From: Ramlibacter aurantiacus | GTDB lineage: Bacteria > Pseudomonadota > Gammaproteobacteria > Burkholderiales > Burkholderiaceae_C | Length of the DNA: 64,000 bases | Assembly (NCBI RefSeq): GCF_016722895.1 | Contig: NZ_JAEQNA010000005.1 | Span: 310,001 to 374,000 of the forward strand | Direction: 5' to 3' | Shown here: positions 9,001 to 16,418 of the stretch, one piece after another | How positions within the stretch are numbered: position 1 is the first letter of the stretch | Layout: each line of letters opens with the position of its first letter | The notes under the pieces: model-generated | What the model saw: the letters and a program-made list of their open reading frames with translations, nothing else | Database searches by the model: none | What the model was told of the DNA's origin: nothing | Made by a program: the position numbers and the translations under genes

Positions 9001-9039
9001 GCCGCGCTCGCGCCTTTGCTGGCAGCCAACTGGCAGTAG
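3058..9039 (+). CDS. giant RTX protein with colicin-like N-terminal domain (1993 aa)
   Basis: Residues 1-145 are Ala-rich amphipathic helices. Residues 146-195 form an unbroken Gly/Ala/Val hydrophobic hairpin (LSIALGAGMGAVVVAV... VIAGGAGALLAGAAAPYI), as in pore-forming colicins. Residues 200-470 are helical and unassigned. RTX nonapeptides (GGxGxDxLx) appear in blocks at about 478-521, 828-882, 951-1301, 1548-1582, 1648-1665, 1731-1781 and 1825-1875. Between 1550 and 1870 there are also three copies of a longer unit (DxYxVDxAxD ... DTVxASVxxTL ... VExL). The last 110 residues resemble the haemolysin-related C-terminal domain and would carry the uncleaved type I secretion signal. There is no Sec signal peptide. 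The start follows GAAGGGAG at 8 bases. Ca2+-dependent folding outside the cell is expected from the family. No lysine acyltransferase or ABC/HlyD/TolC genes are in the window. Confidence 0.88.
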   Translation: MTTEKTGPHQTFEQSAELSDNLAEWSASFGIGAFEAIEDGTRSAAEQLAIIRSKYQSAISSAIAFRNAAAASSDVIGEGIWRQAADRMAQTAFELADESRSVATRLTAFQVVVNEGLPRAAARFAGPTFDIYAIGKAIADGDGDKAGEAVLSIALGAGMGAVVVAVSPFLGLSVVLTVIAGGAGALLAGAAAPYIHPHTTKPVFDWLGSYLPDGLWSSLESATFGAGAARLDPYAAVHTSMLLHRIDNSIQLADLGSLFDRAGSARDGRETVALLNALGRVFAPDTPALANDATDPQLIAYAGRIAAITDRMPGGIRLLQNPPTAADARNDFGALLSLQLGLPLSIRLTDPSATSPAALQLYTLHRTDYERWLSDRNALAQGKPAESLHFSDAYLQARAEFAHALGRAATEEVASLDGTRTVRNLRTASNLAFDDRASAQQVQVLGTTPMAPASRTVFGTLGNDSQLTGREAADRLFGRDGNDALSGLGGDDWLEGGADNDTLDGGLGNDTLLGGLGHDSYHFNGAWGRDTLSDADGLGQLFFDSASLGLLEPTGQRNVWIARLPLDRSVTLTLQSDSRSSTGSRLLVARGANLITIDHFDVQRARSEEGYLGIQLPAGQQLHLVPGTAGANPFRTQPGLQPDTSAESVLPAGGGRHFTVYLRVPAQEGDHLVLDVGPLAAQLQLVMDELEAPAQGARIGLHAGQTEVVFALVSSSALEAEALGSMRVQYVPDAGAHGGTSGAAGTPGDAPISNAVTLVLQEAGRAEAVLQGDFLAVTTVHQGDPLTRSGHGGGRTVTVATNQPRFVIGPDGNLIAGGDTLVTDNVLFGGADSDTLDGGLGMDLLAGGGGDDHLSGGEGDDLIAGGSGSDTILGGAGNDYIASAGNVRSSSQQFGPADRDWSAWGRPAGSEVVVAGPTWGVYGLPSGPEGGQGASFWQSISEVVRDTRQQDVIDAGAGDDHVIASWGNDRVQGGDGDDEITGLAGSDVLEGGPGDDRLEGDGAGQSGLLNSAPVELHGDDFLDGGEGRDRLVGHGGDDALYGGSGDDRLDGDSDLSSNDPDFVPLAYHGRDYLDGGTGADELLGGAGDDVMRGGEGDDVLIGDLLLSDLAGSALTDPAAWGNDEMDGGDGNDFLEGGGGADWLSGGAGDDFLRGDVTASELSAQAVNSPVLWGDDVLDGGDGNDELVGGGGADALWGGAGNDWLWGDEPDDSLPTSLQGPDFLDGGAGNDVLRGGGGDDLMLGGDGNDWLYGEAGDDVLEGGQGNDRLFGGDGDDLLDGGGGVDVLVGGAGDDTYRIDAGARGGLTRIIDTEGHNRLVLPFTPDAIAVGAAGEFGWMPLPSDIAPASLELHTLDGRHHLLIDGGLRGDSITEVEMADGTRLNLHQWLGRVMDHPIQLGHGANAVTLGGRGDDWIEATTTGSEIAGARGDDVLSLSVDEVKIWFEPGDGLDSVRDDDGKRAIVVLGEGISREDVRLQPGPAGTDRLLLVLGSPVDDRSEGLLLPYSTRYQTGQDALIAELRFRDGSRIAWEQLVATAFPVQRPLGVVLTGGDGADSLDGTPGDDQLDGGRGADRMAGMDGDDVYRVDHARDRIVEMLDGGWDRVESAVSYTLPQHVEELTAPGTANLRLTGNALDNVLTGNPGANRLDGAAGADRMDGGAGNDVYEVDDAGDVVVERLDEGTDTVRASVSHTLAEHVERLTLMGDQALDGTGNDLANLLAGNNAANTLHGLGGKDKLRGLGGDDTLWGGAGDDRLDGGAGADAMAGGPGNDSYYVDDAGDTVSEAGGDGLDTVYASVDFTLPAEVERLRAWNTSAGLTLGGNELDNVLTGGGGDDSLLGGAGNDSLNGGSGNDTLDGGAGADKLNGGLGADTYHFGRGSGTDVVRDHDDTPGVIDTIQLDADVLSDQLWFRQRGNHLELSILGTEDKMTVANWYLDGSYRVEVIRAGDGNALFESQVQNLVQAMASFAPPPPGQATFTPLQQAALAPLLAANWQ

Positions 9040-9161
9040 CCCGGCAATCCCCGGCCGCCGTGCGGGCGTGTGTCCCTTGGCACAATACGGGCCCTTGCCG
9101 ACCCGCTCAGGCCGCCGGGCACTTCGCCCCGAACTGTCGGCCCCCGCCCCGGAGCCCTCCC

Positions 9162-10793
9162 TTGTCGTCCTCATCCCTAGCCGCCGAAACCCGGCGCCGG
9201 CGTACCTTCGCCATCATTTCGCACCCCGACGCGGGCAAGACCACGCTGACGGAAAAGCTGCTGCTGTTCTCCGGCGCGATCCAGATCGCCGGCAGCGTCA
9301 AGGCGCGAAAGGCCTCGCGCCACGCCACCTCCGACTGGATGGAGATCGAGAAGCAGCGCGGCATCTCGGTGGCGTCCTCGGTCATGCAGATGCTGTACCG
9401 CAACCATGTGATCAACCTGCTGGACACGCCCGGCCACAAGGACTTCTCCGAGGACACCTACCGCGTGCTCACGGCCGTCGATTCGGCCCTGATGGTGATC
9501 GACGCGGCCAACGGCGTGGAGGCGCAGACCCGCCGCCTGATCGAGGTCTGCCGCCAGCGCGACACGCCCATCATCACCTTCGTCAACAAGATGGACCGCG
9601 AGGTGCGCGAGCCGCTGGACATCCTGGACGAGGTCGAGCGCGAGCTGGGCATGCCCTGCGTGCCCATGACCTGGCCGGTGGGCAAGGGCAAGCTCTTCGG
9701 CGGCATCGTCAACCTGCGGCGCGGCAACATGACCGTGTTCGAGTCCGGCAGCGAACGCCGGCCGCAGGACTTCGAGACCATCCCGCTGGCCGACACCGCG
9801 ACCCTGCAGGCGCGCTTCGGCGGCGAATGGGACGCCGCCGCCGAGAGCATGGAGCTGGCCACCGGTGCGTCGCCCGAGTGGGACCACGCCGCCTTTCTGG
9901 CAGGCCGGCAGACGCCGGTGTTCTTCGGCTCGGGCGTCAACAACTTCGGCGTGATGGAAGTGCTGGACGCGCTGGTCGACCTCGCCCCGGCCCCGCAGCC
10001 GCGCAAGAGCTCGCTGGTGGTGAACCGCCAGCCCGTCGAGAAGGTCATCGAGCCGCAGGACCCGGCCTTCTCCGGCGTGGTGTTCAAGGTGCAGGCCAAC
10101 ATGGACGCCAACCACCGCGACCGCATCGCCTTCGTGCGCATGGCCTCGGGCCGCTACACGCCGGGCATGAAGCTCAAGGTGCAGCGCACCGGCAAGGAGC
10201 TGCGCCCCACCTCGGTGGTCACCTTCCTGTCGCAGCGGCGCGAGGCGGTGGACGAGGCCTATGCCGGCGACATCATCGGCTTCACCACCCACGGCGGCGT
10301 GCAACTGGGCGACACCATCACCGACGGCGCCAACCTGCAGTTCACCGGCCTGCCCTTTTTCGCGCCCGAGCTGTTCATGACCGTGCTGCTGAAGAACCCG
10401 CTTCGCACCAAGCAGTTGCAGCAGGGGCTGGCGCAACTCGGCGAGGAAGGCGCGATCCAGGTGTTCCGCCCCGAAGCCGGGGGCGCCATGCTGCTCGGGG
10501 CTGTCGGCCAGCTGCAGTTCGAAGTGGTGCAGCACCGGCTGCTGGGCGAGTACGACGCCGACATCCGGCTCGAGGGCTGCAGCTACACCGGTGCCCGCTG
10601 GATCACCGCCGATACCCCGGCCGAGCTGCGCGCCTTCACCGATGCCTATCCACAACGCATGGCGCGGGACGCCGCCAACGCGCTGGCCTTCCTGTGCACC
10701 TCGCCCTACGACGTGCGGTTGGCGCAGGAGCGTTTTCCCAGGATCCACTTCCACCTGTTGCGTGAACACGCCGGCCTGACGCTCCAGGATTGA
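9162..10793 (+). CDS. prfC: peptide chain release factor 3
   Basis: RF3 is the translational GTPase that recycles RF1/RF2 from the ribosome after peptide release. G1 is SHPDAGKT (residues 20-27), G3 is DTPGHKD (88-94) and G4 is NKMD (142-145), followed by the domain II/III sequence typical of PrfC, ending in a C-terminal RF3 domain. I chose TTG at 9162: a GGAG lies 7 bases upstream and the 543-residue product matches the usual 525-545. The frame is open back to 9060, but that stretch is Pro/Arg-rich and unlike RF3. It lies 120 bases after the RTX gene and marks the return to core chromosome. Confidence 0.95.
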   Translation: MSSSSLAAETRRRRTFAIISHPDAGKTTLTEKLLLFSGAIQIAGSVKARKASRHATSDWMEIEKQRGISVASSVMQMLYRNHVINLLDTPGHKDFSEDTYRVLTAVDSALMVIDAANGVEAQTRRLIEVCRQRDTPIITFVNKMDREVREPLDILDEVERELGMPCVPMTWPVGKGKLFGGIVNLRRGNMTVFESGSERRPQDFETIPLADTATLQARFGGEWDAAAESMELATGASPEWDHAAFLAGRQTPVFFGSGVNNFGVMEVLDALVDLAPAPQPRKSSLVVNRQPVEKVIEPQDPAFSGVVFKVQANMDANHRDRIAFVRMASGRYTPGMKLKVQRTGKELRPTSVVTFLSQRREAVDEAYAGDIIGFTTHGGVQLGDTITDGANLQFTGLPFFAPELFMTVLLKNPLRTKQLQQGLAQLGEEGAIQVFRPEAGGAMLLGAVGQLQFEVVQHRLLGEYDADIRLEGCSYTGARWITADTPAELRAFTDAYPQRMARDAANALAFLCTSPYDVRLAQERFPRIHFHLLREHAGLTLQD

Positions 10794-10896
10794 GAAGAAA
10801 TCGCTCTCGGCGGCTGGGCATGGCCTGGCGGAACCATTCAGCTCAACCGTAAGCAGCTCATCAGTTTGATAATGCGCAGCTCATCTGGAGCTTCGC

Positions 10897-12099
10897 ATGT
10901 CGTCCTTCGCCTTGTCCGCTTGCCTGCGCCGCGTGATGGTGGCCGCTTGCCTGGTCCTTCTCGGGGCCTGCGGCGGTGGTGGCGGCGGCAGCGCGGTCAT
11001 GTCCAGCCGGTCGACCGAGCAGTCGACCTCCACCAGCTCGGCCCCCGCGCCATCGAGTGACGTCGCCGGCCTGTGCACGCTGGCCGGCGAACAGGCCTTC
11101 GCCCGCAGCCATCTAAACGAGGTCTACCTCTGGTCGGACCGCATTCCCGAGGTCGATCCCACCGCGCACACCACCCTGGCCTCGTACTTCGACGCGTTGG
11201 TGCTGCGCAGCCCCGACGCCAATGGCCGGCCGGTCGACCGGTTCAGCAGCGTGCTCTCGAGCGCCGACGCCGATGCCCTGCTCTCGTCCAGCAGCCAGCC
11301 GCTGGCGGGCCTGGTCGCCGCGCCCACCACCGCCGTGCCGATCGTCTCCACCCTCACCACGGGCGGCCATCGGCAGGTGGGTTACCTGCTGTTCAACCGC
11401 CATGGCCGCGGTGCACAGGACGCGCTGATCACGGCCTTCCAGGCCCTGCGCGACCACCAGGTGCGGGACCTGGTGCTGGACCTGCGGCACAACCCCGGCG
11501 GCTACCTCTACATCGCGCAGGCGGCGGCATCCATGATCGCCGGCCCGCGCCAGGACGGGCAGGTGTTCGAGCAGCTGCGCTACAACCAGCGCCTGAGCGC
11601 CCAGGGCGCCGGCATGACCCTGCGCTTCGGCTCGACGGTGCAAAGGGCCGAGTCGGTTTACCCGGTGGGACACCCCCTGCCCCAGCTGGACCTGCCCCGG
11701 GTCTACGTGCTGGCCACCGGCCTGACCTGCTCGGCCAGCGAATCCATCGTGAATGGCCTGCGCGGCGTCGGCATCGAGGTCGTGCTGGTGGGCGACACCA
11801 CCTGCGGCAAGCCCTATGGGTTCCAGCGCAAGGACAACTGCGGCACGGCCTACTTCGCCATCCAGTTCCAGGGCGTGAATGCCCAGGGCTTCGGCGACTA
11901 CGCAACCGGCTTCACGCCCACCTGCCCGGTGGCCGAGGACCCGTGGGCGCCGCTGGGCGACGCGCGCGAACCGCTGCTGGCGGCCGCGCTGCACCACATC
12001 GACACCGGCGCCTGCCCGGCCGCCAAGGGTGGCGGGCGGACGATGGGCAAGCGCCAGGACGCCGCCGCCGGCCTGCTCGGCCGCTTGCTGGCGCCCTGA
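10897..12099 (+). CDS. S41-family protease-like lipoprotein
   Basis: A lipoprotein signal peptide with lipobox LGAC (Cys25) and a glycine-rich linker point to a lipid-anchored envelope protein. The body has the tail-specific protease fold signature DLRHNPGGYL (residues 195-204), the nucleophile region TCSASE (Ser279 or Ser281) and Lys305 in CGKPYG, giving the Ser-Lys dyad of the C-terminal processing peptidase family. No PDZ domain is evident, so it belongs to the short secreted S41 group rather than CtpA proper. Several Cys residues (60, 278, 303 and more C-terminal ones) could form disulfides. Start: ATG with GGAG 7 bases upstream. The substrate is unknown. Confidence 0.88.
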   Translation: MSSFALSACLRRVMVAACLVLLGACGGGGGGSAVMSSRSTEQSTSTSSAPAPSSDVAGLCTLAGEQAFARSHLNEVYLWSDRIPEVDPTAHTTLASYFDALVLRSPDANGRPVDRFSSVLSSADADALLSSSSQPLAGLVAAPTTAVPIVSTLTTGGHRQVGYLLFNRHGRGAQDALITAFQALRDHQVRDLVLDLRHNPGGYLYIAQAAASMIAGPRQDGQVFEQLRYNQRLSAQGAGMTLRFGSTVQRAESVYPVGHPLPQLDLPRVYVLATGLTCSASESIVNGLRGVGIEVVLVGDTTCGKPYGFQRKDNCGTAYFAIQFQGVNAQGFGDYATGFTPTCPVAEDPWAPLGDAREPLLAAALHHIDTGACPAAKGGGRTMGKRQDAAAGLLGRLLAP

Positions 12100-12142
12100 A
12101 GCCACCGACCGGCCAGGCCAACGGCCCCAGAATGGCGCCGCC

Positions 12143-12943
12143 ATGCTGCCCTTGTCCCACTGGCCGCGCGCGGCCCGCCGCCACCTCGCCGGTGTCCTGA
12201 CCGACATCGACGACACGCTCACCACCGAGGGCGCGATCACGCCCGATGCCCTGGCCGCGCTCGGTGAGCTCAAGCGCGCCGGGCTGCACGTCATCGCGAT
12301 CACCGGGCGGCCGGTCGGCTGGAGCGAGCCCTTCGCCACGGCCTGGCCGCTCGATGCCATCGTGGCCGAGAACGGCGCGGTGGCGCTGGTGCGCGACGCC
12401 GACGGTCGGCTTCTCAAGCACTACCAGCAGGACGCGGCCACGCGCGCGCGCCAGTTCGGTCGGCTGCAGCAGGTCGCCGGGCGAATCGTGGCCGCTGTCC
12501 CCGGCGCCCGGCTCGCCCGCGACAGCGCCGGGCGCGAGACCGACATCGCCATCGACCACAGCGAGTTCACCCGCCTGCCGGACGAGCGCGTGCGCGAGGT
12601 GGTGGCCCTCATGCAGGCCGAGGGACTCACGGCCACGGTGAGCTCCATCCACGTCAACGGCTGGTACGGCAGCCATGACAAGCTGGCCGGGGCGCGCTGG
12701 ATCGTGCGCACCCTGCTCGGGCGCGACCTGGACGAGGAGATCGACCGCTGGGCCTTCGTGGGCGATTCGACCAACGACGCCTGCATGTTCGAGCGATTCC
12801 CGCACAGCATCGGCGTCGCCAACATCGCCCGCTTCGCCGACCAGCTGGTTCACCGCCCGCGCTACGTCACGGGCGCCGAGCGCGGCGCGGGCTTCGCCGA
12901 GGTGGCGCGGGCCGTGCTCGACGGGCGCGACCCTTCAGGCTGA
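12143..12943 (+). CDS. HAD superfamily IIB phosphatase
   Basis: This 266-residue HAD hydrolase has motif I DIDDT (Asp21, Asp23), motif II in the stretch AITGRP, and motif IV as GDSTNDACMF, with the alpha/beta type IIB cap between. It resembles the Cof / mannosyl-3-phosphoglycerate-phosphatase / sucrose-phosphatase group, so a sugar phosphate is the likeliest substrate. The ATG at 12143 is the first in frame after the preceding gene's stop; the frame is open further 5' inside that gene but the sequence there is not family-like. It overlaps the 3' end of the opposite-strand hydrolase by 9 bases. Confidence 0.85.
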   Translation: MLPLSHWPRAARRHLAGVLTDIDDTLTTEGAITPDALAALGELKRAGLHVIAITGRPVGWSEPFATAWPLDAIVAENGAVALVRDADGRLLKHYQQDAATRARQFGRLQQVAGRIVAAVPGARLARDSAGRETDIAIDHSEFTRLPDERVREVVALMQAEGLTATVSSIHVNGWYGSHDKLAGARWIVRTLLGRDLDEEIDRWAFVGDSTNDACMFERFPHSIGVANIARFADQLVHRPRYVTGAERGAGFAEVARAVLDGRDPSG

Positions 12944-13696
12944 GGACTTGCGCCTGGCGCAGCGCTCGCGGCAGGCCCGGGCAAAGGCCTCGAAGGTGCG
13001 GGCGTAGAAGGGCGTGGTCGCATGGCGCCACTCGGGGTGCCACTGCACGCCGTAGGCGAAGCTGGCGCTGCCTTGCACCCGCACCGCCTCCACCAGGCCA
13101 TCGGGCGCGAAGGCCTCGGCCACCAGCCCCGTGCCCAGGCGATTGATGCCCTGGCCGTGCAGCGAGTTGACCTGCGCGGTGGTGCCGCCGGCCCAATCCT
13201 CCAGCGCGCTGCCGGCCTCGATCCGGATCTCGTGCCGGTGGCCGAACTGCACCTCCAGCGGCTCGTCCTCGGGCTCGCGGTGGTCCAGCAGCCCCTCCTG
13301 CGCATGCACCTGCTGGTGCAGCGTGCCGCCCAGCGCGACGTTGATCTCCTGCAGGCCCCGGCAGACCCCGAACAGCGGCACCGCCGAGTCGATGGCGGCG
13401 CGCACCAGCCGCATGGTCAGCGCGTCCCGCCGGGGATCGAGCAGGTCCGTGGGCAGCGCGGTGCCGCCGTAGTGGGTGGCCTCGACGTTGGAGGGCGAGC
13501 CGGTCAGCAGCACGCCATCGACCAGCGGCAGCAGCGCATCGACGTCGCCGGCCCCCGCCAGCGGGAACAGCACCGGCTGCAGGTCCATCTCGGCCACCGC
13601 TTCGGCATACCGATCGGCCAGCACGATGTAGCCGCCGGGATCGGACAAATCGAGGTTGCGATGACAGGCCGGCAGCCAGACCAGGGGCTTGTGCAT
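12935..13696 (-). CDS. class C26 gamma-glutamyl hydrolase (PuuD-like)
   Basis: This 253-residue class I glutamine-amidotransferase-fold hydrolase has its catalytic triad visible: Cys112 in FGVCRGLQEINV, His220 and Glu222 in WHPEW. The family includes gamma-glutamyl-gamma-aminobutyrate hydrolase (PuuD) of putrescine breakdown and related glutamyl-polyamine or anthranilate hydrolases. No other puu genes adjoin it, so the substrate is not fixed. The start at 13696 begins MHKPLVWLPACHR, as expected for the family. Confidence 0.88.
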   Translation of the reverse strand: MHKPLVWLPACHRNLDLSDPGGYIVLADRYAEAVAEMDLQPVLFPLAGAGDVDALLPLVDGVLLTGSPSNVEATHYGGTALPTDLLDPRRDALTMRLVRAAIDSAVPLFGVCRGLQEINVALGGTLHQQVHAQEGLLDHREPEDEPLEVQFGHRHEIRIEAGSALEDWAGGTTAQVNSLHGQGINRLGTGLVAEAFAPDGLVEAVRVQGSASFAYGVQWHPEWRHATTPFYARTFEAFARACRERCARRKSSA

Positions 13697-13748
13697 GCCA
13701 CGATCTTGCCGCAGGGGTCGGCCGCTGTGGGGCGGCCGTTCGCAGCCG

Positions 13749-16262
13749 TTACCCGCGCGGCAGGCCGGCCGAAGCCAGCAGGTGGCGCTCCAGCACCGCG
13801 AGTTCGGCATCGCTGGGGCTGCCGCGGCCGGTCGCCAGCCCATGCACCCGGCCGCCGAATCCCGGCCGCGGCTCCAGTTGCAGCAGGCCCCAGCCGATCC
13901 GCAGGAACTCGAAGGGCGCCACCTCCAGCCGAGCCGAGGCGCTGCCGACCGGGGCCGAATCGACCCGCAGCACCTGCGCCCCCGGCGCCTGCCGCAGCGA
14001 CCAGACGGTGGCTTGCCCGGGCGGCTGCGGCCCGGCGAGCGTGACGCCCGCGCCGCCCGGGCCGCGCCACTGGGCCTGGGCGCGTCCGCCGGCCAGCGCC
14101 AGGCTGGCGTGCCATGCGCCGCGAGCGCTCGACGCCTCGAACACCACGCCGTCCCGCGTGCCCGGCGGCGCGCTCAGCACGGCGACCACGAAGTGCGGAT
14201 CGGCCAGGCCATAAGGCTGCACGTTCACGGGTCGCGGGTAGGTGGACGAGGGGACGAGCTTGCGGCACCACAGCCCACTGCACCCCGGGTCGGCGCCATC
14301 GGCGCCGGCCCTGCCCGCAACGATCCGCCACACCGGCGGCCGCCAGGGCCCCATGTCCGGCCCATCCTGGTTCAGGGTGTTGACCATCTCCATCGGGCTG
14401 CCCACGCGCGAGCCGAAGCCCGAGTCGGCAACCGCGCGCACCGGGTCGCCGTCGTCCGCCGGACGGCCCTGGACCCCGTCGGTCCAGGCGTCGGCCAGGT
14501 TCCACAGGCTGGCGTCGTAGCGCGCCAGGATGGCCATCGCCGCGTCGGCCAGGCTCTCCGCGGCATGGGCCACCGGATCGACCAGGCCGTACACCCTGCG
14601 CGGGGGCGGCAGCTGTGCCGCGCCTTCGTAGCTCAGGATGGCCACCTGGCCGGGTTCGGGCGTGAACTCGTAGCTGTCCCGGCCATTGGCGCCGGCCGGG
14701 ATCAGCAAAGCCGTCTTGCTGAAGCGCCCGCCGCTGTCGGATCGCACCCGCAGCGGCAACGGGCTGGCCAGGTGGCCGCGCGCGTGGACCGTGATCGTCA
14801 CCGGGCCCGATGCCGATCCCCCCGGCCCGTCGTCGAACAGCACCGCCTGCCCGATCCCGGCGATCGCCTTCAGCATGCCGCCCACCAGCGGCTCCTGCGT
14901 GCGGTGCTGGTGCCAGGCCGGTACATGGTTGATGCCGGCGTGGCGCGCAGCCCAGTGGCTGCCGCCGATCCAGGTCTGGATCTCGATGCCGTGCCGCCAG
15001 GTGTGCTCGGCCATGCGTCGGAAGGCCTCGTGGAAGCGGGGATCGTCGACCGGCATGCCGGTCTCGCACAGCGCCAGCCGGGTGCCGTGCCGGCTGGCCC
15101 AGTCGGTCGCGATGCGCATGCGGCGCAGGCCCGTGTCCATGCTCATGGGCACCGGCCCCTCGCCGGCGGTGAAGCCCTTGGCCAGCTCCAGGTCCCAGTC
15201 GAAGCCATTGCCGTTGTTGAAGGCGTCCACGTAGGCGTGCACCTCGTAGATGAGGTTCTCCACCCCCGCCAGCGGCCAGGCCGGGTTGTGCTCGGGCCCG
15301 ATGTTCATGGCCCCGCCCCAGGAGTTGCCGGACAGGTAGATCGGCCCCGCGGGGTCGATCGCGCGGATGGCGCCGATCACGGCCTGCGCGAAGGTCGGCC
15401 AGATCATCAGGTCCTGCCCCACGCTCTCGGTGTCGCTGGAGTCGGTCACCTCGCCCACGCGTGGCATGTCGTGCGGCTCGTTCATCAGCCCGTAGCCGCC
15501 GAAGCCGGGGTGGTCCTTCCAGCGCCGGGCGGCGCGGCTCCAGACATCGGCGAAGGCCGCCGGACGCAGCGTCGCCCCGGGCGCGGTCGCGAAGATGCGG
15601 GTGAAGACCTGCGCGGGATCGTCCGTCCAGGCATACAGGGCCGGGGGCTCGGCCGCCCGCAGGCCGATCACCGAGCCGTCCGGCTGGAAGCGGAAGTCCT
15701 TGTAGCGGCAGTAGTTGTGCAGGTCGAGGATGCAGCGGGCGCCCACGGCCGCGTGGGCGTCGAAGACGCGATCGATGAAGCGGGCGTAGCGCTCGTCGAA
15801 CGCGCCCGGTTCGCCGATGAGCGAGCGGGCCCGCGCGTCGGCCACGGTGTCCACCAGCATCGGCTGCAGCATCTCCCACTGGATGGGCAGGCGGTTGCGG
15901 CCGAAGCGGTTCATCGCCATCTCGCGCACCAGCGCCACGCGCGGCACCGTGAAGTCGATGTTGTGGCGCGTGCGCGGGCTGGAGCGCAGGCCGCCCAGCG
16001 CCCATTCCATGCCGGAGAAGTTGGTCCCCATCGCCACGCCCGGCGGAACCGGTGGCGGCGGCGGTTCCGCCGGCGTGGGCGCCGGTGCCGGGGCGGGAGG
16101 CGCGGGCGCGGCATCGGTGACCGGTGGCGGCGGCGCACCCGGCGGCGGCGGCGCCACGCCGACCACCGCCGGCGCCTCGCCGCCACCGCCACCACCACCA
16201 CAGCCGAGCAGCGAGAGCACCGCGGCCGAGACCGCCCCCTGGTTGAACTGCCTGCGTCGCAT
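13749..16262 (-). CDS. secreted GH5-like glycoside hydrolase lipoprotein (837 aa)
   Basis: The N-terminus is an export signal with RRRQF and a lipobox LLGC (Cys21), followed by a Gly run and a long Pro/Ala linker (residues 30-76) that would lift the catalytic domain off the membrane. The GH5 cellulase-type barrel spans about 77-430: acid/base Glu262 in LMNEPHD, nucleophile Glu400 in LCETG, and an SGNSWGG motif at 311-317. A C-terminal half of about 400 residues contains beta-sandwich-like sequence and may bind carbohydrate. Beta-glucan or a similar polysaccharide is the probable substrate, inferred from family. The gene stands alone, with the 156-base divergent gap upstream holding three repeated 8-9 base motifs. 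Confidence 0.88.
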   Translation of the reverse strand: MRRRQFNQGAVSAAVLSLLGCGGGGGGGEAPAVVGVAPPPPGAPPPPVTDAAPAPPAPAPAPTPAEPPPPPVPPGVAMGTNFSGMEWALGGLRSSPRTRHNIDFTVPRVALVREMAMNRFGRNRLPIQWEMLQPMLVDTVADARARSLIGEPGAFDERYARFIDRVFDAHAAVGARCILDLHNYCRYKDFRFQPDGSVIGLRAAEPPALYAWTDDPAQVFTRIFATAPGATLRPAAFADVWSRAARRWKDHPGFGGYGLMNEPHDMPRVGEVTDSSDTESVGQDLMIWPTFAQAVIGAIRAIDPAGPIYLSGNSWGGAMNIGPEHNPAWPLAGVENLIYEVHAYVDAFNNGNGFDWDLELAKGFTAGEGPVPMSMDTGLRRMRIATDWASRHGTRLALCETGMPVDDPRFHEAFRRMAEHTWRHGIEIQTWIGGSHWAARHAGINHVPAWHQHRTQEPLVGGMLKAIAGIGQAVLFDDGPGGSASGPVTITVHARGHLASPLPLRVRSDSGGRFSKTALLIPAGANGRDSYEFTPEPGQVAILSYEGAAQLPPPRRVYGLVDPVAHAAESLADAAMAILARYDASLWNLADAWTDGVQGRPADDGDPVRAVADSGFGSRVGSPMEMVNTLNQDGPDMGPWRPPVWRIVAGRAGADGADPGCSGLWCRKLVPSSTYPRPVNVQPYGLADPHFVVAVLSAPPGTRDGVVFEASSARGAWHASLALAGGRAQAQWRGPGGAGVTLAGPQPPGQATVWSLRQAPGAQVLRVDSAPVGSASARLEVAPFEFLRIGWGLLQLEPRPGFGGRVHGLATGRGSPSDAELAVLERHLLASAGLPRG

Positions 16263-16308
16263 CGCATGCCCCCTCGCTCGGCCCAGTTTGCGCGCAGCGT
16301 CCGTACCC

Positions 16309-16353
16309 GGCTGTAAGAAAGCCGCCGCCAGCCGTAACCGGGAAGGCTGTTAC
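16309..16353. promoter_or_regulatory. three repeated CTGTAA-like motifs in a divergent promoter region
   Basis: GGCTGTAAG (16309-16317), GCCGTAAC (16331-16338) and GGCTGTTAC (16345-16353) lie in the same orientation between the divergent cellulase-like gene and the flavodoxin-fold gene, spaced 22 and 14 bases apart. Tandem half-sites of this kind are typical for OmpR/PhoB-type regulators. The assignment is weak. Confidence 0.3.
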
Positions 16354-16418
16354 AGCGACGCCACGGCGCACCGCCGTCCGGCATACGCTGCGACCTCCCT
16401 CCACCGCCCAGGACTCCC

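Noticed and set aside
9040-9161. Type I secretion genes or a terminator right after the RTX gene
   Set aside because: The gap is only about 120 bases, has no T-tract hairpin, and the next gene is prfC. No ABC transporter, HlyD-type or TolC-type gene occurs in the window.
13504-16404. A 966-codon minus-strand frame overlapping the cellulase-like gene
   Set aside because: It is an out-of-frame translation of the same DNA, rich in Arg/Gly/Ala, with no motif. The 837-residue frame has the lipobox and both catalytic Glu.
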